The notes under the pieces: model-generated
Told to the model about the DNA's origin: nothing
The model's database searches: none
The model's input: the letters and a program-made list of their open reading frames with translations, nothing else
Program-made: the position numbers and the translations under genes
Assembly (NCBI RefSeq): GCF_016495725.1
Contig: NZ_CP054705.1
Location: 186,001 to 250,000, forward strand
Length of the DNA stretch: 64,000 nucleotides
Reading direction: 5' to 3'
Source of the DNA: Salicibibacter cibarius
Lineage (GTDB): Bacteria; Bacillota; Bacilli; Bacillales; Marinococcaceae
In this document: positions 8,404 to 19,121 of the stretch, one piece after another
Position numbering within the stretch: the first letter of the stretch is position 1
Layout: each line of letters begins with the position of its first letter

Positions 8404-8913
8404 ATGATGAGCACTGTGCTCGAACAAAAACAAGCGGTCGTACAAGAAATTGCCGATAAGCTTGCGAACAGTGAATCGATTATTTTCGTCGATTACCGCG
8501 GACTCAATGTCGCTCAAGCAACGGAACTTCGCAGCAAGCTTCGTGAAGCGGACGTAGAGTTTAAGGTATATAAAAATACAATGACACGCCGCGCGACGGA
8601 AGAAACGAACTACACGGATGTTGATGAGCATCTCGTCGGGCCGACAGCAATTGCTACGAGCCGTACCGATGCAGTGGCAGCCGCGAAAGTTTTGCATAAC
8701 TTCTCGAAAGAGAATGAAGCACTTGAGATCAAGACAGGCATCATCCAGGGAGAGGTAACAGCTGTTGACGACATCAAGCAACTTGCCGAGCTTCCTTCTT
8801 ACGACGGGCTTATGTCCATGTTGCTCAGTGTCTTGCAAGCGCCGCTTCGCAACTTCGCTCTTGCTTCCAAAGCAGTGGCTGACCAAAAAGAGGGAAACGA
8901 AGACGCATCTTAA
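8404..8913 (+). CDS. rplJ: 50S ribosomal protein L10
   Basis: A 169-residue stalk base protein that anchors L7/L12 dimers on 23S rRNA. The conserved [15 protein letters not shown] and [14 protein letters not shown] are present, and the C-terminal helix carries the L12-binding sites. Two adjacent ATG codons (8404, 8407) follow GGGGGTGG. The leader upstream suggests autoregulation. rplL follows after 27 bp. Confidence 0.95.
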   Translation: MMSTVLEQKQAVVQEIADKLANSESIIFVDYRGLNVAQATELRSKLREADVEFKVYKNTMTRRATEETNYTDVDEHLVGPTAIATSRTDAVAAAKVLHNFSKENEALEIKTGIIQGEVTAVDDIKQLAELPSYDGLMSMLLSVLQAPLRNFALASKAVADQKEGNEDAS

Positions 8914-8940
8914 ACTATATTCCTTAAGGAGGATATTATA

Positions 8941-9309
8941 ATGGCAAAAGAACAAATCATTGAAGAAATTAAAGGCATGACCGTTCTTGAACTGAACGAT
9001 CTTGTCAAAGCCATCGAAGAAGAATTCGGAGTAACTGCAGCAGCACCGGTTGCTGTCGGCGGTGGCGACGGTGGCGGAGAAGCTGCCGAAGAAGAACAGA
9101 CGGAATTTAACGTTGTGCTAAATAGCGCGGGTGCTTCCAAAATTAACGTCATCAAAGTTGTGCGCGGCATAGCAGATCTTGGCCTTAAAGAGGCAAAAGC
9201 GCTTGTGGACGGTGCTCCGGAAACAATCAAAGAAGGCGTGAGCAAAGAAGACGCCGAAGACATGAAGAGCCAGCTTGAAGAAGCCGGCGCAGAAGTTGAA
9301 TTAAAATAA
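8941..9309 (+). CDS. rplL: 50S ribosomal protein L7/L12
   Basis: A 122-residue stalk protein that recruits translational GTPases. It shows the N-terminal dimerization helix ([20 protein letters not shown]), an alanine/glycine hinge and the C-terminal globular domain ([20 protein letters not shown]). A near-perfect AAGGAGG site precedes ATG 8941. A strong terminator follows. Confidence 0.96.
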   Translation: MAKEQIIEEIKGMTVLELNDLVKAIEEEFGVTAAAPVAVGGGDGGGEAAEEEQTEFNVVLNSAGASKINVIKVVRGIADLGLKEAKALVDGAPETIKEGVSKEDAEDMKSQLEEAGAEVELK

Positions 9310-9322
9310 AAGCATTGTAAAC

Positions 9323-9361
9323 GAAAAAGCTTCCCTGCAACTGTGTAGGGAAGCTTTTTCT
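9323..9361 (+). terminator. Rho-independent terminator after rplL
   Basis: GAAAAAGCTTCCCT (9323-9336) and AGGGAAGCTTTTTC (9347-9360) form a long perfect stem with an A-tract and a T-tract. It may be partly read through into the next gene. Confidence 0.9.
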
Positions 9362-9384
9362 CCACGACGAGGAGGTGAAAACCG

Positions 9385-9984
9385 TTGTCGCAACATTATT
9401 ACAGCCGGCATCCGGAGTCATCGAGTGAAGAGCGATCGTTTACAATCGAAGTGAAAGGACGCTCGTTTTCTTTCGTTGCCGACCACGGGGTTTTTTCAAA
9501 AGAAGGATTGGACTTCGGGAGCCGTTTTTTGATTGAGTCATTTACCGATCCTGATATTTCCGGTCCGCTCTTGGATATGGGGTGTGGATACGGACCAATC
9601 GGGATTGTTCTCGCGGCATTTTCCGAGCGCCGCGTAGTGATGAGTGATGTGAATGAGCGGGCGGTAGCGCTTGCGCGGCAAAATGTTACCCGTAACGATG
9701 CAAATCGGGTGGAAGTTGTGTCGGGAGATCGTTTTTCGGGTGTGGGGAACGAGGAACGGTTTTCGGCAATTGTGATGAATCCTCCGATTCGGGCAGGGAA
9801 AGCGACGGTGCACGCGATTTATTCGGAGGCCTATGATTACTTGCTGCCCGGGGGTGCGCTCTGGGTTGTGATCCGAAAAAAACAAGGGGCACCGACAACA
9901 AAACGAAAACTTCAAGAATTATATAGGGAAGTCGTTGAAGTGAAGAAAGCAAAAGGGTATGTCGTTTTGAAGGCCCAAGCATGA
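9385..9984 (+). CDS. class I SAM-dependent methyltransferase (RsmC/YbxB-like)
   Basis: A 199-residue methyltransferase of the small-subunit rRNA guanine-N2 methyltransferase type. The SAM site is LLDMGCGYGPIGIVLA, motif II is VVMSDVNERAVALARQN and the catalytic NPPIR tetrad is at VMNPPIRAGK. It corresponds in position and length to B. subtilis ybxB between rplL and rpoB; the exact substrate is unproven. The TTG start at 9385 is 8 nt after GAGGAGGTG. Confidence 0.9.
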   Translation: MSQHYYSRHPESSSEERSFTIEVKGRSFSFVADHGVFSKEGLDFGSRFLIESFTDPDISGPLLDMGCGYGPIGIVLAAFSERRVVMSDVNERAVALARQNVTRNDANRVEVVSGDRFSGVGNEERFSAIVMNPPIRAGKATVHAIYSEAYDYLLPGGALWVVIRKKQGAPTTKRKLQELYREVVEVKKAKGYVVLKAQA

Positions 9985-10023
9985 TTTCGGAGGTGCGAAG
10001 TGAGAGGTGAGCGCAAAAAATGG

Positions 10024-10052
10024 TTGACCTTCAGGTTGCTTTATGGTACTAT
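10024..10052 (+). promoter_or_regulatory. sigma-A type promoter for rpoB-rpoC
   Basis: TTGACC (10024-10029), 17-bp spacer, TACTAT (10047-10052). A long leader of about 280 nt follows before rpoB. Confidence 0.75.
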
Positions 10053-10218
10053 CATATAATGCGTATAACTATATGAATCGTATCGTTTTTCTTTTCATTT
10101 ACTCGTATAAAGGTTATTGGGTTTGGGAACACTGGTATAATCCGAAAAAATTGCCCCGAAACGATTTTGGGTTAAATTCATTGTACTACGTGTTGCCCCC
10201 TTGTATATAACTGACGGC

Positions 10219-10268
10219 ATCATTCTTTTAAAAATTAGCCGATTGCTATTTAAAGAATGATCTTTTTT
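10219..10268 (+). terminator. attenuator-like hairpin in the rpoB leader
   Basis: ATCATTCTTTTAAA (10219-10232) pairs with TTTAAAGAATGAT (10249-10261), followed by CTTTTTT. It lies between the promoter and rpoB, so it may reduce rpoBC expression relative to the upstream ribosomal genes. The rest of the 9985-10340 gap holds no gene. Confidence 0.65.
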
Positions 10269-10340
10269 CTCTCGTAGCATGGGCCGTGCCGGGGGCCTGA
10301 AGGATGCTAAACAATATACGGATTTTGAGGGGTGAATTCG

Positions 10341-13300
10341 TTGACAGGTCAACTTATTCAGTATGGACGTCATCGCCAGCGAAGAAGCTATGCAAGAATT
10401 AGCGAGGTACTTGAGCTACCTAATCTCATTGAGATTCAAACGTCTTCCTATCAGTGGTTTCTCGATGAAGGGATGCGAGTCATGTTTCAGGACATCTCCC
10501 CTATAGAAGATTTTACTGGCAATCTCGTCTTGGAATTTATCGACTATAGCCTTGGTGAGCCGAAGTACTCCGTCGAAGATTCTAAAGAGCGGGATGTCAC
10601 GTATTCTGCTCCATTACGTGTGAAGGTCCGTCTCATGAACCAGGAAACCGGTGAGGTGAAGGAACAGGAAGTATTCATGGGTGACTTCCCGCTCATGACC
10701 GATACCGGAACATTTATTATTAACGGGGCCGAACGCGTGATTGTTTCCCAACTTGTTCGTTCTCCCAGTGTTTATTACAACCAAAAATTCGATAAAAACG
10801 GGAAAAGAGGGTTTACCGCGACCGTCATCCCGAATCGCGGTGCTTGGCTTGAATTTGAAACGGATGCGAAAGATATTACGTACGTACGGATCGATCGCAC
10901 CCGGAAAATTCCCGTAACGGTCCTATTAAGGGCACTTGGCTTTGGGTCAGACCAGGAGATCGTTGATTTAATAGGTGAAAATGAGTTTCTGCGCAATGCT
11001 TTGGAAAAAGACAATACGGATGATACGGAGAAAGCGCTGTTGGAAATCTATGAGCGTCTTCGTCCCGGCGAGCCGCCGACGGTAGACAATGCCCGCAGCT
11101 TGCTTGAATCCCGCTTTTTTGATCCGAAACGATATGATTTAGCGAATGTAGGGCGCTATAAAATCAATAAGAAGTTGCATATTAAAGAGCGTCTTTTTAA
11201 TCAAGTTTTAGCAGAGACCCTAGCGGATCCGGAAACCGGGGAAATTCTCGCGGAAGAAGGAACACTCATTGACAGGCGTGTGCTTGACCGTTTGCTTCCC
11301 TATCTGGAAGATGGTCTCGGGTTCACATCCTTCAGGATCGCCGGAGGTATTGTTGACGAGGAGAGCGAAGTAACCGTTCAATCGGTTAAAGTTTATGCCC
11401 CTAACGATCCGGATGGCGAGCAGACGATTGAAGTTATTAGCAACGGGACCTTGGATTCCGGGATCAAAAACATTACGCCTGAAGATATCGTCGCTTCCAT
11501 TAGCTATTTCTTCAATTTGCTTCATGGTGTCGGCGGCACGGATGATATTGATCACCTCGGAAATCGCCGTTTGCGCTCGGTCGGTGAATTGTTGCAAAAT
11601 CAGTTCCGCATTGGTTTATCCCGAATGGAACGTGTCGTGCGCGAACGTATGTCTATTCAAGACCCGAGCCAAATCACGCCGCAAGGGCTCATTAATATTC
11701 GTCCGGTCATTGCTTCCATCAAAGAGTTTTTCGGAAGCTCTCAGCTTTCGCAATTTATGGATCAAACGAACCCGCTTGCCGAGCTGACCCATAAGCGTCG
11801 TTTGTCTGCGCTCGGTCCCGGCGGTTTAACGAGAGAACGGGCCGGTATGGAAGTTCGTGACGTTCACTATTCTCACTATGGGCGTATGTGCCCGATTGAA
11901 ACACCTGAGGGTCCGAATATCGGCTTGATCAACTCCTTGTCCTCGTATGCAAAAGTCAACGAATTTGGGTTTATGGAGACGCCTTATCGGCGTGTCGACC
12001 CGGAAACAGGGGTTGTCTCCGGTCGCGTGGACTATTTGACGGCGGATGAGGAATTGAACTACGTTGTGGCCCAGGCTAACGCGAGACTAAATGAAGACGG
12101 CACGTTCGTCGATGATCATATCATTGCTCGTTTCCGTGAAGAAAATACAATCGTGTCGAAAGATCGCATTGATTACATGGATGTTTCCCCGAAACAAGTT
12201 GTCTCGGCGGCAACAGCATCCATCCCATTCCTGGAAAACGATGATTCCAACCGTGCGCTGATGGGGGCGAATATGCAGCGCCAAGCCGTTCCGTTGTTGG
12301 AGCCTGAAGCACCTGTCGTCGGAACAGGCATGGAATATGTTTCCGCAAAGGATTCCGGTGCGGCCATCACCGCCGCTCATCGCGGGATCGTCAAACGTGT
12401 GACGGCAAGAGAAATCCGGATGCGTCGTCTTGAAGAAGTAGACGGAAACGAAGTTGAAACTGATGAAGATGTATATAGAATGTCCAAGTTTATCCGTTCC
12501 AATCAAGGCACGAGCTATAATCAACGCCCGATTGTCGAAGGCGGCGATGTCATCGATAAAGGAGAAGTATTGGCCGACGGACCTTCGATGGATAAAGGGG
12601 AAATGGCGATTGGCCGAAATGTGCTTCTTGCCTTTATGACTTGGGAAGGATATAACTATGAAGATGCCATCATCCTCAGTGAACGGCTCGTAAAGGATGA
12701 TGTATTCACCTCCATTCATATTGAAGAATATGAATCGGAAGCGCGTGACACGAAGCTTGGACCGGAAGAGATCACGCGCGATATCCCGAACGTCGGCGAG
12801 GACGCTTTGCGAAACCTTGATGATCGGGGCATTATCCGTGTCGGTGCCGAAATTAAAGACGGAGATATCCTTGTCGGCAAAGTGACACCGAAAGGGATGA
12901 CCGAACTTACCGCTGAAGAACGCTTGCTTCATGCCATTTTCGGTGAAAAAGCGCGTGAAGTACGCGATACGTCGTTGAAAGCACCTCACGGTGGAGACGG
13001 CATTGTCCTCGATGTGAAGATCTTCAACCGTGAAGACGGCGATGAGCTGCCGCCTGGTGTGAATCAGCTTGTCCGTGTGTATATCGTGCAAAAGCGAAAG
13101 ATTCACGAAGGCGATAAAATGGCCGGGCGGCACGGAAATAAAGGCGTTATTTCCCGGATTTTGCCAGAGGAAGATATGCCTTTCATGCCGGACGGCACGC
13201 CGGTAGACATGATGTTAAACCCTCTAGGGGTGCCTTCGCGAATGAATATCGGACAAGTGCTGGAAATGCACTTGGGCATGTCTGCGCGTGAACTTGGCAT

Positions 13301-13883
13301 TCATGTTGCGACACCGGTCTTTGATGGTGCCCGTGAAGAAGATGTTCAGGAATCGCTCGAAGAAGCAGGGATAGCCAGCGACGGCAAAACGGTTTTATAT
13401 GATGGGCGCAGCGGTGAGGCTTATGATAATCGTGTGTCTGTCGGTGTCATGTATATGATTAAGCTGGCGCATATGGTGGATGACAAACTGCATGCCCGGT
13501 CCACCGGTCCCTATTCATTGGTTACGCAACAACCGCTGGGCGGTAAAGCGCAATTTGGCGGCCAGCGATTTGGCGAGATGGAAGTTTGGGCACTTGAGGC
13601 CTACGGTGCTGCATATACGTTGCAAGAAATCCTAACGGTAAAGTCTGACGATACGATTGGCCGTGTTAAAACGTATGAGTCGATCGTTAAAGGCGAGAAT
13701 GTACCGGAACCGGGCGTTCCGGAATCGTTCAAAGTGTTGATTAAAGAACTCCAAAGCCTTGGCATGGACGTAAAAATGCTTTCCAGCAATGAAGAAGAGA
13801 TTGAAATGAAAGAGCTGGATGATGAAGAAGACCAGTCGAGCGAAAAAATGAACCTGAAATTGGAGTCTACGGAGAACGCTTAA
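10341..13883 (+). CDS. rpoB: DNA-directed RNA polymerase subunit beta
   Basis: The 1180-residue beta subunit of core RNA polymerase. Conserved from [20 protein letters not shown] through the rifampicin-binding region ([34 protein letters not shown]), which looks wild type, to the lineage-typical [12 protein letters not shown] and [20 protein letters not shown] chose TTG 10341, which matches the conserved N-terminus and is 6 nt from GAGGGGTG. A GTG at 10332 overlaps that ribosome site. The acidic C-terminal tail is normal for Bacilli. rpoC follows after an unusually long 240-bp spacer. Confidence 0.97.
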   Translation: MTGQLIQYGRHRQRRSYARISEVLELPNLIEIQTSSYQWFLDEGMRVMFQDISPIEDFTGNLVLEFIDYSLGEPKYSVEDSKERDVTYSAPLRVKVRLMNQETGEVKEQEVFMGDFPLMTDTGTFIINGAERVIVSQLVRSPSVYYNQKFDKNGKRGFTATVIPNRGAWLEFETDAKDITYVRIDRTRKIPVTVLLRALGFGSDQEIVDLIGENEFLRNALEKDNTDDTEKALLEIYERLRPGEPPTVDNARSLLESRFFDPKRYDLANVGRYKINKKLHIKERLFNQVLAETLADPETGEILAEEGTLIDRRVLDRLLPYLEDGLGFTSFRIAGGIVDEESEVTVQSVKVYAPNDPDGEQTIEVISNGTLDSGIKNITPEDIVASISYFFNLLHGVGGTDDIDHLGNRRLRSVGELLQNQFRIGLSRMERVVRERMSIQDPSQITPQGLINIRPVIASIKEFFGSSQLSQFMDQTNPLAELTHKRRLSALGPGGLTRERAGMEVRDVHYSHYGRMCPIETPEGPNIGLINSLSSYAKVNEFGFMETPYRRVDPETGVVSGRVDYLTADEELNYVVAQANARLNEDGTFVDDHIIARFREENTIVSKDRIDYMDVSPKQVVSAATASIPFLENDDSNRALMGANMQRQAVPLLEPEAPVVGTGMEYVSAKDSGAAITAAHRGIVKRVTAREIRMRRLEEVDGNEVETDEDVYRMSKFIRSNQGTSYNQRPIVEGGDVIDKGEVLADGPSMDKGEMAIGRNVLLAFMTWEGYNYEDAIILSERLVKDDVFTSIHIEEYESEARDTKLGPEEITRDIPNVGEDALRNLDDRGIIRVGAEIKDGDILVGKVTPKGMTELTAEERLLHAIFGEKAREVRDTSLKAPHGGDGIVLDVKIFNREDGDELPPGVNQLVRVYIVQKRKIHEGDKMAGRHGNKGVISRILPEEDMPFMPDGTPVDMMLNPLGVPSRMNIGQVLEMHLGMSARELGIHVATPVFDGAREEDVQESLEEAGIASDGKTVLYDGRSGEAYDNRVSVGVMYMIKLAHMVDDKLHARSTGPYSLVTQQPLGGKAQFGGQRFGEMEVWALEAYGAAYTLQEILTVKSDDTIGRVKTYESIVKGENVPEPGVPESFKVLIKELQSLGMDVKMLSSNEEEIEMKELDDEEDQSSEKMNLKLESTENA

Positions 13884-13900
13884 GCATGTAAAAGAGGCAG

Positions 13901-13930
13901 GTGAAGGACGCCCTTTATAGCGTTCTTCAC
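13901..13930 (+). other. hairpin at the start of the rpoB-rpoC spacer
   Basis: GTGAAGGACGC (13901-13911) and GCGTTCTTCAC (13920-13930) form a nearly perfect stem with an 8-nt loop but no T-tract. It could be an RNA processing or stability element, or a weak pause site. Confidence 0.5.
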
Positions 13931-13938
13931 CCTTGTCA

Positions 13939-14091
13939 CCCACGCTCCATAGACGGAAGTCAGATTTCAGGGGCCAGAGGTCGAAAAAGACTTTTTTCAG
14001 GGTCTTTCGATTTCCGGCTTTCAATGTCTGACTTCCGGAAACGTGGGCGACGAACACCCCGATTCCCTCTGACGGAAGTTTTCTAATGACA
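13939..14091 (+). repeat. long imperfect palindrome between rpoB and rpoC, copy A of a dispersed element
   Basis: Nested inverted repeats share one centre: CCCACG (13939-13944)/CGTGGG (14042-14047), GGAAGTCAGA (13955-13964)/TCTGACTTCC (14027-14036), and TCGAAAAAGAC (13981-13991)/GTCTTTCGA (14002-14010). The right half and a CCCTCTGACGGAAGTTTTCT tail resemble the sequence at 59962-60197 upstream of ppaC. It encodes no protein and looks like a small non-autonomous element. Confidence 0.7.
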
Positions 14092-14123
14092 ATTCGTGCG
14101 CTAAGAAAGGGAGGGACCACCCT

Positions 14124-17100
14124 TTGATAGATGTCAATAATTTTGAATACATGAAAGTAGGCCTTGCTTCTTCCGATAAGATCCGCAATTGGTCGAGAGG
14201 AGAAGTAAAAAAACCTGAAACCATCAACTATCGGACATTGAAACCGGAAAAAGATGGCTTGTTTTGCGAGCGTATTTTTGGTCCGCAAAAGGACTGGGAA
14301 TGCCATTGCGGGAAATATAAGCGTGTCCGCTATAAAGGAGTTGTCTGTGACCGATGCGGGGTTGAAGTAACACGGGCGAAAGTACGCCGTGAGCGTATGG
14401 GGCACATTGAACTGGCAGCTCCGGTATCACACATTTGGTATTTTAAAGGTATTCCGAGTCGGATGGGGCTCGTTCTCGATATGTCCCCTCGCTCCCTCGA
14501 AGAAGTCATCTATTTTGCTTCATATGTTGTTACGGAAACAGGTGACACACCACTTGAATATAAACAGTTGCTTTCCGAAAAAGAATACCGCTCGTATTAT
14601 GATAAATATGGACGTTCTTTCACCGCGCAAATGGGTGCGGAAGCGATTCGCAAGATTTTATCCGATTTAAATCTCGAGCAAGAAGTAAAAACGTTGCGAG
14701 ATGAGCTTGAAACGGCACAAGGACAACGCCGCACACGTGCCATTAAACGTTTGGAAGTGCTGGAGGCTTTTCGCCATTCAGGCAATCACCCGGCATGGAT
14801 GATCATGGACGTTCTCCCTATCATCCCGCCGGAATTGCGTCCAATGGTTCAGCTGGACGGTGGCCGGTTTGCCACTTCTGATTTGAATGATTTGTATCGT
14901 CGGGTGATTAACCGAAATAACCGCTTAAAGCGTTTATTGGATCTCGGAGCGCCAAGCATCATCGTCCAAAACGAAAAACGTATGCTCCAGGAAGCTGTTG
15001 ATGCGCTTATTGATAACGGGAGGCGTGGCCGACCGATCACCGGTCCGGGAAACCGTCCGTTAAAATCACTTTCCCACATGCTCAAAGGGAAACAGGGACG
15101 ATTCCGGCAAAATCTGCTCGGGAAGCGTGTCGACTACTCCGGCCGTTCGGTTATCGTCGTAGGTCCGAGTTTGAAAATGTATCAGTGCGGACTCCCGAAA
15201 GAAATGGCGCTGGAATTGTTTAAGCCTTTTGTCATGAAAGAGTTGGTGGCAAATGGATCGGCTCATAATATTAAAAGTGCCAAGAGGAAGGTCGATCGTG
15301 TCCAACCGGAAATATGGGATGTCCTTGAAGATGTGATCAAAGAACATCCGGTATTGCTAAACCGGGCACCAACGCTACACAGGTTGGGAATCCAGGCGTT
15401 TGAGCCGGTACTCGTTGAAGGTCGGGCCATTCGCCTGCATCCGCTCGTTTGTACGGCTTACAACGCGGACTTTGACGGGGACCAAATGGCGGTTCACGTG
15501 CCGCTATCGGCAGAAGCGCAAGCGGAAGCCCGGGTTCTGATGATGTCTGCGCAAAACATTCTAAACCCAAAGGACGGAAATCCGGTCGTTACGCCTTCAC
15601 AGGATATGGTACTCGGGAACTATTACCTTACCTCCGAGCGTAAAAATGCCGCGGGTGAAGGGGCCGTATTCAAAGACAGCAACGAAGCAATTACGGCGTA
15701 CCAAAATGGCTTTGTGCACCTGCATACACGTGTGGCTGTTTCGGTTTCTTCGATGAAAAGCAGTATGTTTCCCGAAAAAGCGAAAGATCAGTTGTTGCTG
15801 ACATCGATCGGGAAATTGATATTCAATGAAATTTTACCAAGCAGCTTTCCGTATATTAATGAGCCCTCTGCCGGCAACTTGGTAAACGAAACACCGGAAA
15901 AATATTTTGTTCCGAAAGGAACGGATGTAAAAAGTACGCTAGCGGAAATGGAAATCGTGTCTCCATTTAAAAAAGGCTTTCTCGGTGACATCATCGCTGA
16001 AGTATTTAAGAAATTCCAGGTTACGGAAACCTCCCGGATGTTGGATAGCATGAAAGATCTTGGGTTCTACTACTCAACAAAAGCCGGTATTACAGTGGGC
16101 ATTTCCGATGTGGTTGTTCTACCTGAAAAGAAAGAGATCCTCGATGAGGCCGAGGAGAAAGTTAACCGTGTGATGAAGCAGTTTAGACGCGGTTTGATCA
16201 CGGAAGATGAAAGATACGACAAAGTCATCTCCATTTGGAGCGAAGCAAAAGAAACGATTCAAGAGCGTCTGATGAAAACACTGGATACGGCGAACCCAAT
16301 CTATATGATGAGTGACTCCGGTTCTCGCGGGAACGCCTCTAACTTCACGCAGTTAGCCGGAATGCGCGGGTTGATGGCTAATCCGTCCGGACAAATCATC
16401 GAACTTCCCATTAAATCCAGTTTCCGGGAAGGTTTGACGGTATTGGAGTATTTTATTTCCACCCATGGTGCGCGCAAAGGTCTGGCAGACACAGCGCTGA
16501 AAACCGCCGATTCCGGTTACTTGACCCGCCGGCTCGTTGATGTTGCCCAAGATGTCATCGTTCGTGAAGACGATTGTGGAACAGATCGTGGGCTCTCGGT
16601 TGAGACATTACGGGAAGGAACGGAGATTATCGAAGGTCTATACGACCGGCTTGTGGGGCGCGTAGCGTTTCAAACGGTCATTCACCCTGACAGCGGCGAT
16701 GTCCTCGCGGAAAAAAATGACTTGATCACTGAAGATACCGCGAAAGCGATTGTCGATGCCGGTATTGAAAAGGTAACGATCCGTTCTGTCTTTGCCTGTG
16801 ACACTGCCCGTGGCGTTTGCAAAAAATGCTATGGCCGTAATTTGGCGACCGGCAGCGATGTTGAGGTTGGAGAAGCGGTTGGCATTATCTCCGCGCAATC
16901 CATCGGTGAGCCGGGAACACAGTTAACGATGCGTACGTTCCACACCGGCGGGGTGGCCGGTGATGACATTACCCAAGGTCTCCCGCGTATTCAAGAACTT
17001 TTTGAAGCCCGTAACCCGAAAGGGCAGGCGCTTATTACCGAACTTGAGGGTACGGTAAGTGAGATTCACGATGCGGGAGACAAGAAAGACATCATTATCA

Positions 17101-17741
17101 GCGGGGAGATCGAATCGAAATCTTATACAACCGCGTACGGTGCACGGTTACGTGTGGCAGAAGGAGATCATGTTGAAGCCGGCCAAGCGCTCACGGAAGG
17201 TTCCATTGATCCGAAAGAATTGCTGAAAGTAACCGGCATTAAGGAAGTTAAGGAATACTTGCTCAAGGAAGTTCAGAAAGTCTATCGTATGCAGGGCGTG
17301 GAAATTGGCGATAAGCACGTAGAAGTCATGGTTCGGCAGATGCTCCGTAAAATCCGCGTAAATGACTCGGGGGATACGGATGTATTGCCTGGCACATTGG
17401 TGGAAGTGAACCACTTCAATGATGTTAACAAAGATGTGCTTCGCAGCAACCAGCGCCCGGCGGTCGGTACACCTGTTATTCTTGGGATCACAAAAGCTTC
17501 CCTTGAGACTGACTCTTTCCTATCGGCGGCCTCCTTCCAGGAAACAACCCGTGTCCTTACGGATGCGGCGATCAAAGGAAGGGCAGACGCGTTGCTCGGC
17601 TTAAAAGAAAACGTGATTCTCGGAAAACTCGTACCGGCGGGAACAGGCATGCAACGCTATCGCTCTCTCAAAGCGGATAACGGCGAAGAAAATGAAGCAG
17701 AAACTGTGGAGGAGCCTGAAAGTGCTCTTTCGCGTCGGTAA
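14124..17741 (+). CDS. rpoC: DNA-directed RNA polymerase subunit beta'
   Basis: The 1205-residue catalytic subunit. Zinc ligands C60, C62, C75 and C78 are visible near the N-terminus. The magnesium-binding NADFDGD motif is at residues 447-453. The second zinc cluster is in [15 protein letters not shown], and the trigger-loop region [19 protein letters not shown] is intact. The TTG start at 14124 lies 8 nt after AAGGGAGGG and matches the conserved IDVNNFEYM beginning. Likely co-transcribed with rpoB through the palindromic spacer. Confidence 0.97.
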   Translation: MIDVNNFEYMKVGLASSDKIRNWSRGEVKKPETINYRTLKPEKDGLFCERIFGPQKDWECHCGKYKRVRYKGVVCDRCGVEVTRAKVRRERMGHIELAAPVSHIWYFKGIPSRMGLVLDMSPRSLEEVIYFASYVVTETGDTPLEYKQLLSEKEYRSYYDKYGRSFTAQMGAEAIRKILSDLNLEQEVKTLRDELETAQGQRRTRAIKRLEVLEAFRHSGNHPAWMIMDVLPIIPPELRPMVQLDGGRFATSDLNDLYRRVINRNNRLKRLLDLGAPSIIVQNEKRMLQEAVDALIDNGRRGRPITGPGNRPLKSLSHMLKGKQGRFRQNLLGKRVDYSGRSVIVVGPSLKMYQCGLPKEMALELFKPFVMKELVANGSAHNIKSAKRKVDRVQPEIWDVLEDVIKEHPVLLNRAPTLHRLGIQAFEPVLVEGRAIRLHPLVCTAYNADFDGDQMAVHVPLSAEAQAEARVLMMSAQNILNPKDGNPVVTPSQDMVLGNYYLTSERKNAAGEGAVFKDSNEAITAYQNGFVHLHTRVAVSVSSMKSSMFPEKAKDQLLLTSIGKLIFNEILPSSFPYINEPSAGNLVNETPEKYFVPKGTDVKSTLAEMEIVSPFKKGFLGDIIAEVFKKFQVTETSRMLDSMKDLGFYYSTKAGITVGISDVVVLPEKKEILDEAEEKVNRVMKQFRRGLITEDERYDKVISIWSEAKETIQERLMKTLDTANPIYMMSDSGSRGNASNFTQLAGMRGLMANPSGQIIELPIKSSFREGLTVLEYFISTHGARKGLADTALKTADSGYLTRRLVDVAQDVIVREDDCGTDRGLSVETLREGTEIIEGLYDRLVGRVAFQTVIHPDSGDVLAEKNDLITEDTAKAIVDAGIEKVTIRSVFACDTARGVCKKCYGRNLATGSDVEVGEAVGIISAQSIGEPGTQLTMRTFHTGGVAGDDITQGLPRIQELFEARNPKGQALITELEGTVSEIHDAGDKKDIIISGEIESKSYTTAYGARLRVAEGDHVEAGQALTEGSIDPKELLKVTGIKEVKEYLLKEVQKVYRMQGVEIGDKHVEVMVRQMLRKIRVNDSGDTDVLPGTLVEVNHFNDVNKDVLRSNQRPAVGTPVILGITKASLETDSFLSAASFQETTRVLTDAAIKGRADALLGLKENVILGKLVPAGTGMQRYRSLKADNGEENEAETVEEPESALSRR

Positions 17742-17848
17742 AATCGGTATGTGTTGAATGTGAGAATTAGCCGTGTGGGGTGGAAAATGAAGGTCTTTTC
17801 CACCCTTGCCGGCATCCGTCAATGAATGATAGGATCACCAAAAATAAA

Positions 17849-17877
17849 TTGACATCGTATTTTCCCTTTGGTAAAAT
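17849..17877 (+). promoter_or_regulatory. sigma-A type promoter for the str operon
   Basis: TTGACA (17849-17854), 17-bp spacer, TAAAAT (17872-17877), about 270 bp upstream of rpsL. A GGTGGAAAA/TTTTCCACC hairpin at about 17780-17804 just before it may mark the end of the rpoC transcript, though it lacks a T-run. The L7Ae-like gene (ybxF/rplGB) found here in B. subtilis is missing. Confidence 0.8.
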
Positions 17878-18031
17878 ATCAAAGGTGCGCGTGATTTCCC
17901 GAAAAAAGGGAACTCATAATAAGATATCAGTTCGGCAAAGCCTTAAATAAAAGGGTAAATGCTGAAAAACGGTAAATGGTTTTTGCTCGGCAGTCTCGTC
18001 TGTCTGGTAAGAACATTCCTTTTGCTTTGAT

Positions 18032-18083
18032 GTGAACCACCTGGAACAGTGGTCTTATAAAACCTGGTTGGGCAAGGGTTCAC
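18032..18083 (+). promoter_or_regulatory. structured leader element upstream of rpsL
   Basis: GTGAACC (18032-18038) is perfectly complementary to GGTTCAC (18077-18083), and an inner hairpin ACCAC (18036-18040)/GTGGT (18049-18053) competes with part of it. The fold sits 60 nt before rpsL within the str leader. A role in autoregulation by S7 or S12 is conceivable but unproven. The remainder of 17742-18146 has no gene. Confidence 0.4.
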
Positions 18084-18146
18084 GAGCAATTAGCATCATT
18101 CAATTACTCGCGCGGAAAATGTGTTTAAGAAAGGAGGAAAAAATCG

Positions 18147-18560
18147 ATGCCAACGATTAATCAGCTTGTTCGCAAGCGACGCCAAACAAAACCGAAGACA
18201 TCTGATTCGCCGGCACTTAACAAAGGTTTTGACAGCATTAAGAAAGTGCCGACCAATCAGTCTTCTCCGCAAAAACAAGGTGTTTGTACACGTGTCGGCA
18301 CAATGACACCGAAAAAACCAAACTCGGCATTGCGTAAGTATGCCCGTGTTCGCTTGACCAATGGGATTGAAGTAACGGCATATATCCCGGGAATCGGCCA
18401 CAATTTGCAAGAGCATAGTGTTGTGCTTATTCGCGGAGGCCGTGTGAAAGACCTTCCGGGTGTGCGCTATCACATTGTCCGAGGCAGCCTAGACACTGCA
18501 GGTGTCCAGGGTCGTAAGCAAGGCCGTTCCAAATACGGAACAAAACGTGCAAAAAAATAA
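18147..18560 (+). CDS. rpsL: 30S ribosomal protein S12
   Basis: A 137-residue decoding-centre protein. The conserved [12 protein letters not shown] start, [20 protein letters not shown] and [21 protein letters not shown] are present. The lysine-rich loop tied to streptomycin resistance appears wild type. An AAAGGAGG site precedes ATG 18147. First gene of the str operon. Confidence 0.97.
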   Translation: MPTINQLVRKRRQTKPKTSDSPALNKGFDSIKKVPTNQSSPQKQGVCTRVGTMTPKKPNSALRKYARVRLTNGIEVTAYIPGIGHNLQEHSVVLIRGGRVKDLPGVRYHIVRGSLDTAGVQGRKQGRSKYGTKRAKK

Positions 18561-18590
18561 ACTTCAGTGATTAAGGAAGGAGGGTTGGAC

Positions 18591-19061
18591 ATGCCTCGTA
18601 AAGGTCCCGTGCCTCGTCGCGAAGTATTGCCGGATCCAATTTATAATTCCAAGTTGGTGACTCGGCTCATTAACCGTATTATGATTGACGGCAAAAAAGG
18701 GAAGGCGCAAAATATCCTGTATAAATCATTCGACTTAGTCCGTGAACGTAGCGGTGAGGAACCAATGGAAATCTTCGATCAGGCGTTGAAAAATATTATG
18801 CCTGTGCTTGAAGTTAAGGCCCGACGTGTCGGCGGTGCCAACTATCAGGTGCCGATCGAAGTGAAGCCCGACCGCCGTACGACCTTAGGATTGCGTTGGT
18901 TGGTCAGCTACGCGCGTTTGCGTGGAGAAAAATCAATGGAAGAGCGCTTGGCGAATGAAATATTGGATGCAGCCAATAATACCGGCTCCGCTGTCAGAAA
19001 GCGTGAAGATACGCATCGTATGGCAGAAGCAAATAAAGCCTTCGCCCATTACCGTTGGTAA
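18591..19061 (+). CDS. rpsG: 30S ribosomal protein S7
   Basis: A 156-residue primary 16S-binding protein of the 30S head. It begins [15 protein letters not shown] and ends [15 protein letters not shown], both typical. ATG 18591 follows AAGGAGGG; the in-frame ATG at 18567 lies upstream of that ribosome site and is unlikely. In many bacteria S7 also represses str mRNA. Confidence 0.97.
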   Translation: MPRKGPVPRREVLPDPIYNSKLVTRLINRIMIDGKKGKAQNILYKSFDLVRERSGEEPMEIFDQALKNIMPVLEVKARRVGGANYQVPIEVKPDRRTTLGLRWLVSYARLRGEKSMEERLANEILDAANNTGSAVRKREDTHRMAEANKAFAHYRW

Positions 19062-19121
19062 TGTTGTCGCTCTTTAAGCAGGAAACCCGCCAGAAATGGA
19101 TGAAAGGAGAAAGTGTAGGCC

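Noticed and set aside
12087-13133. 348-codon minus-strand open frame inside rpoB
   Set aside because: It is the antisense of a highly conserved part of rpoB, with composition typical of a shadow frame.
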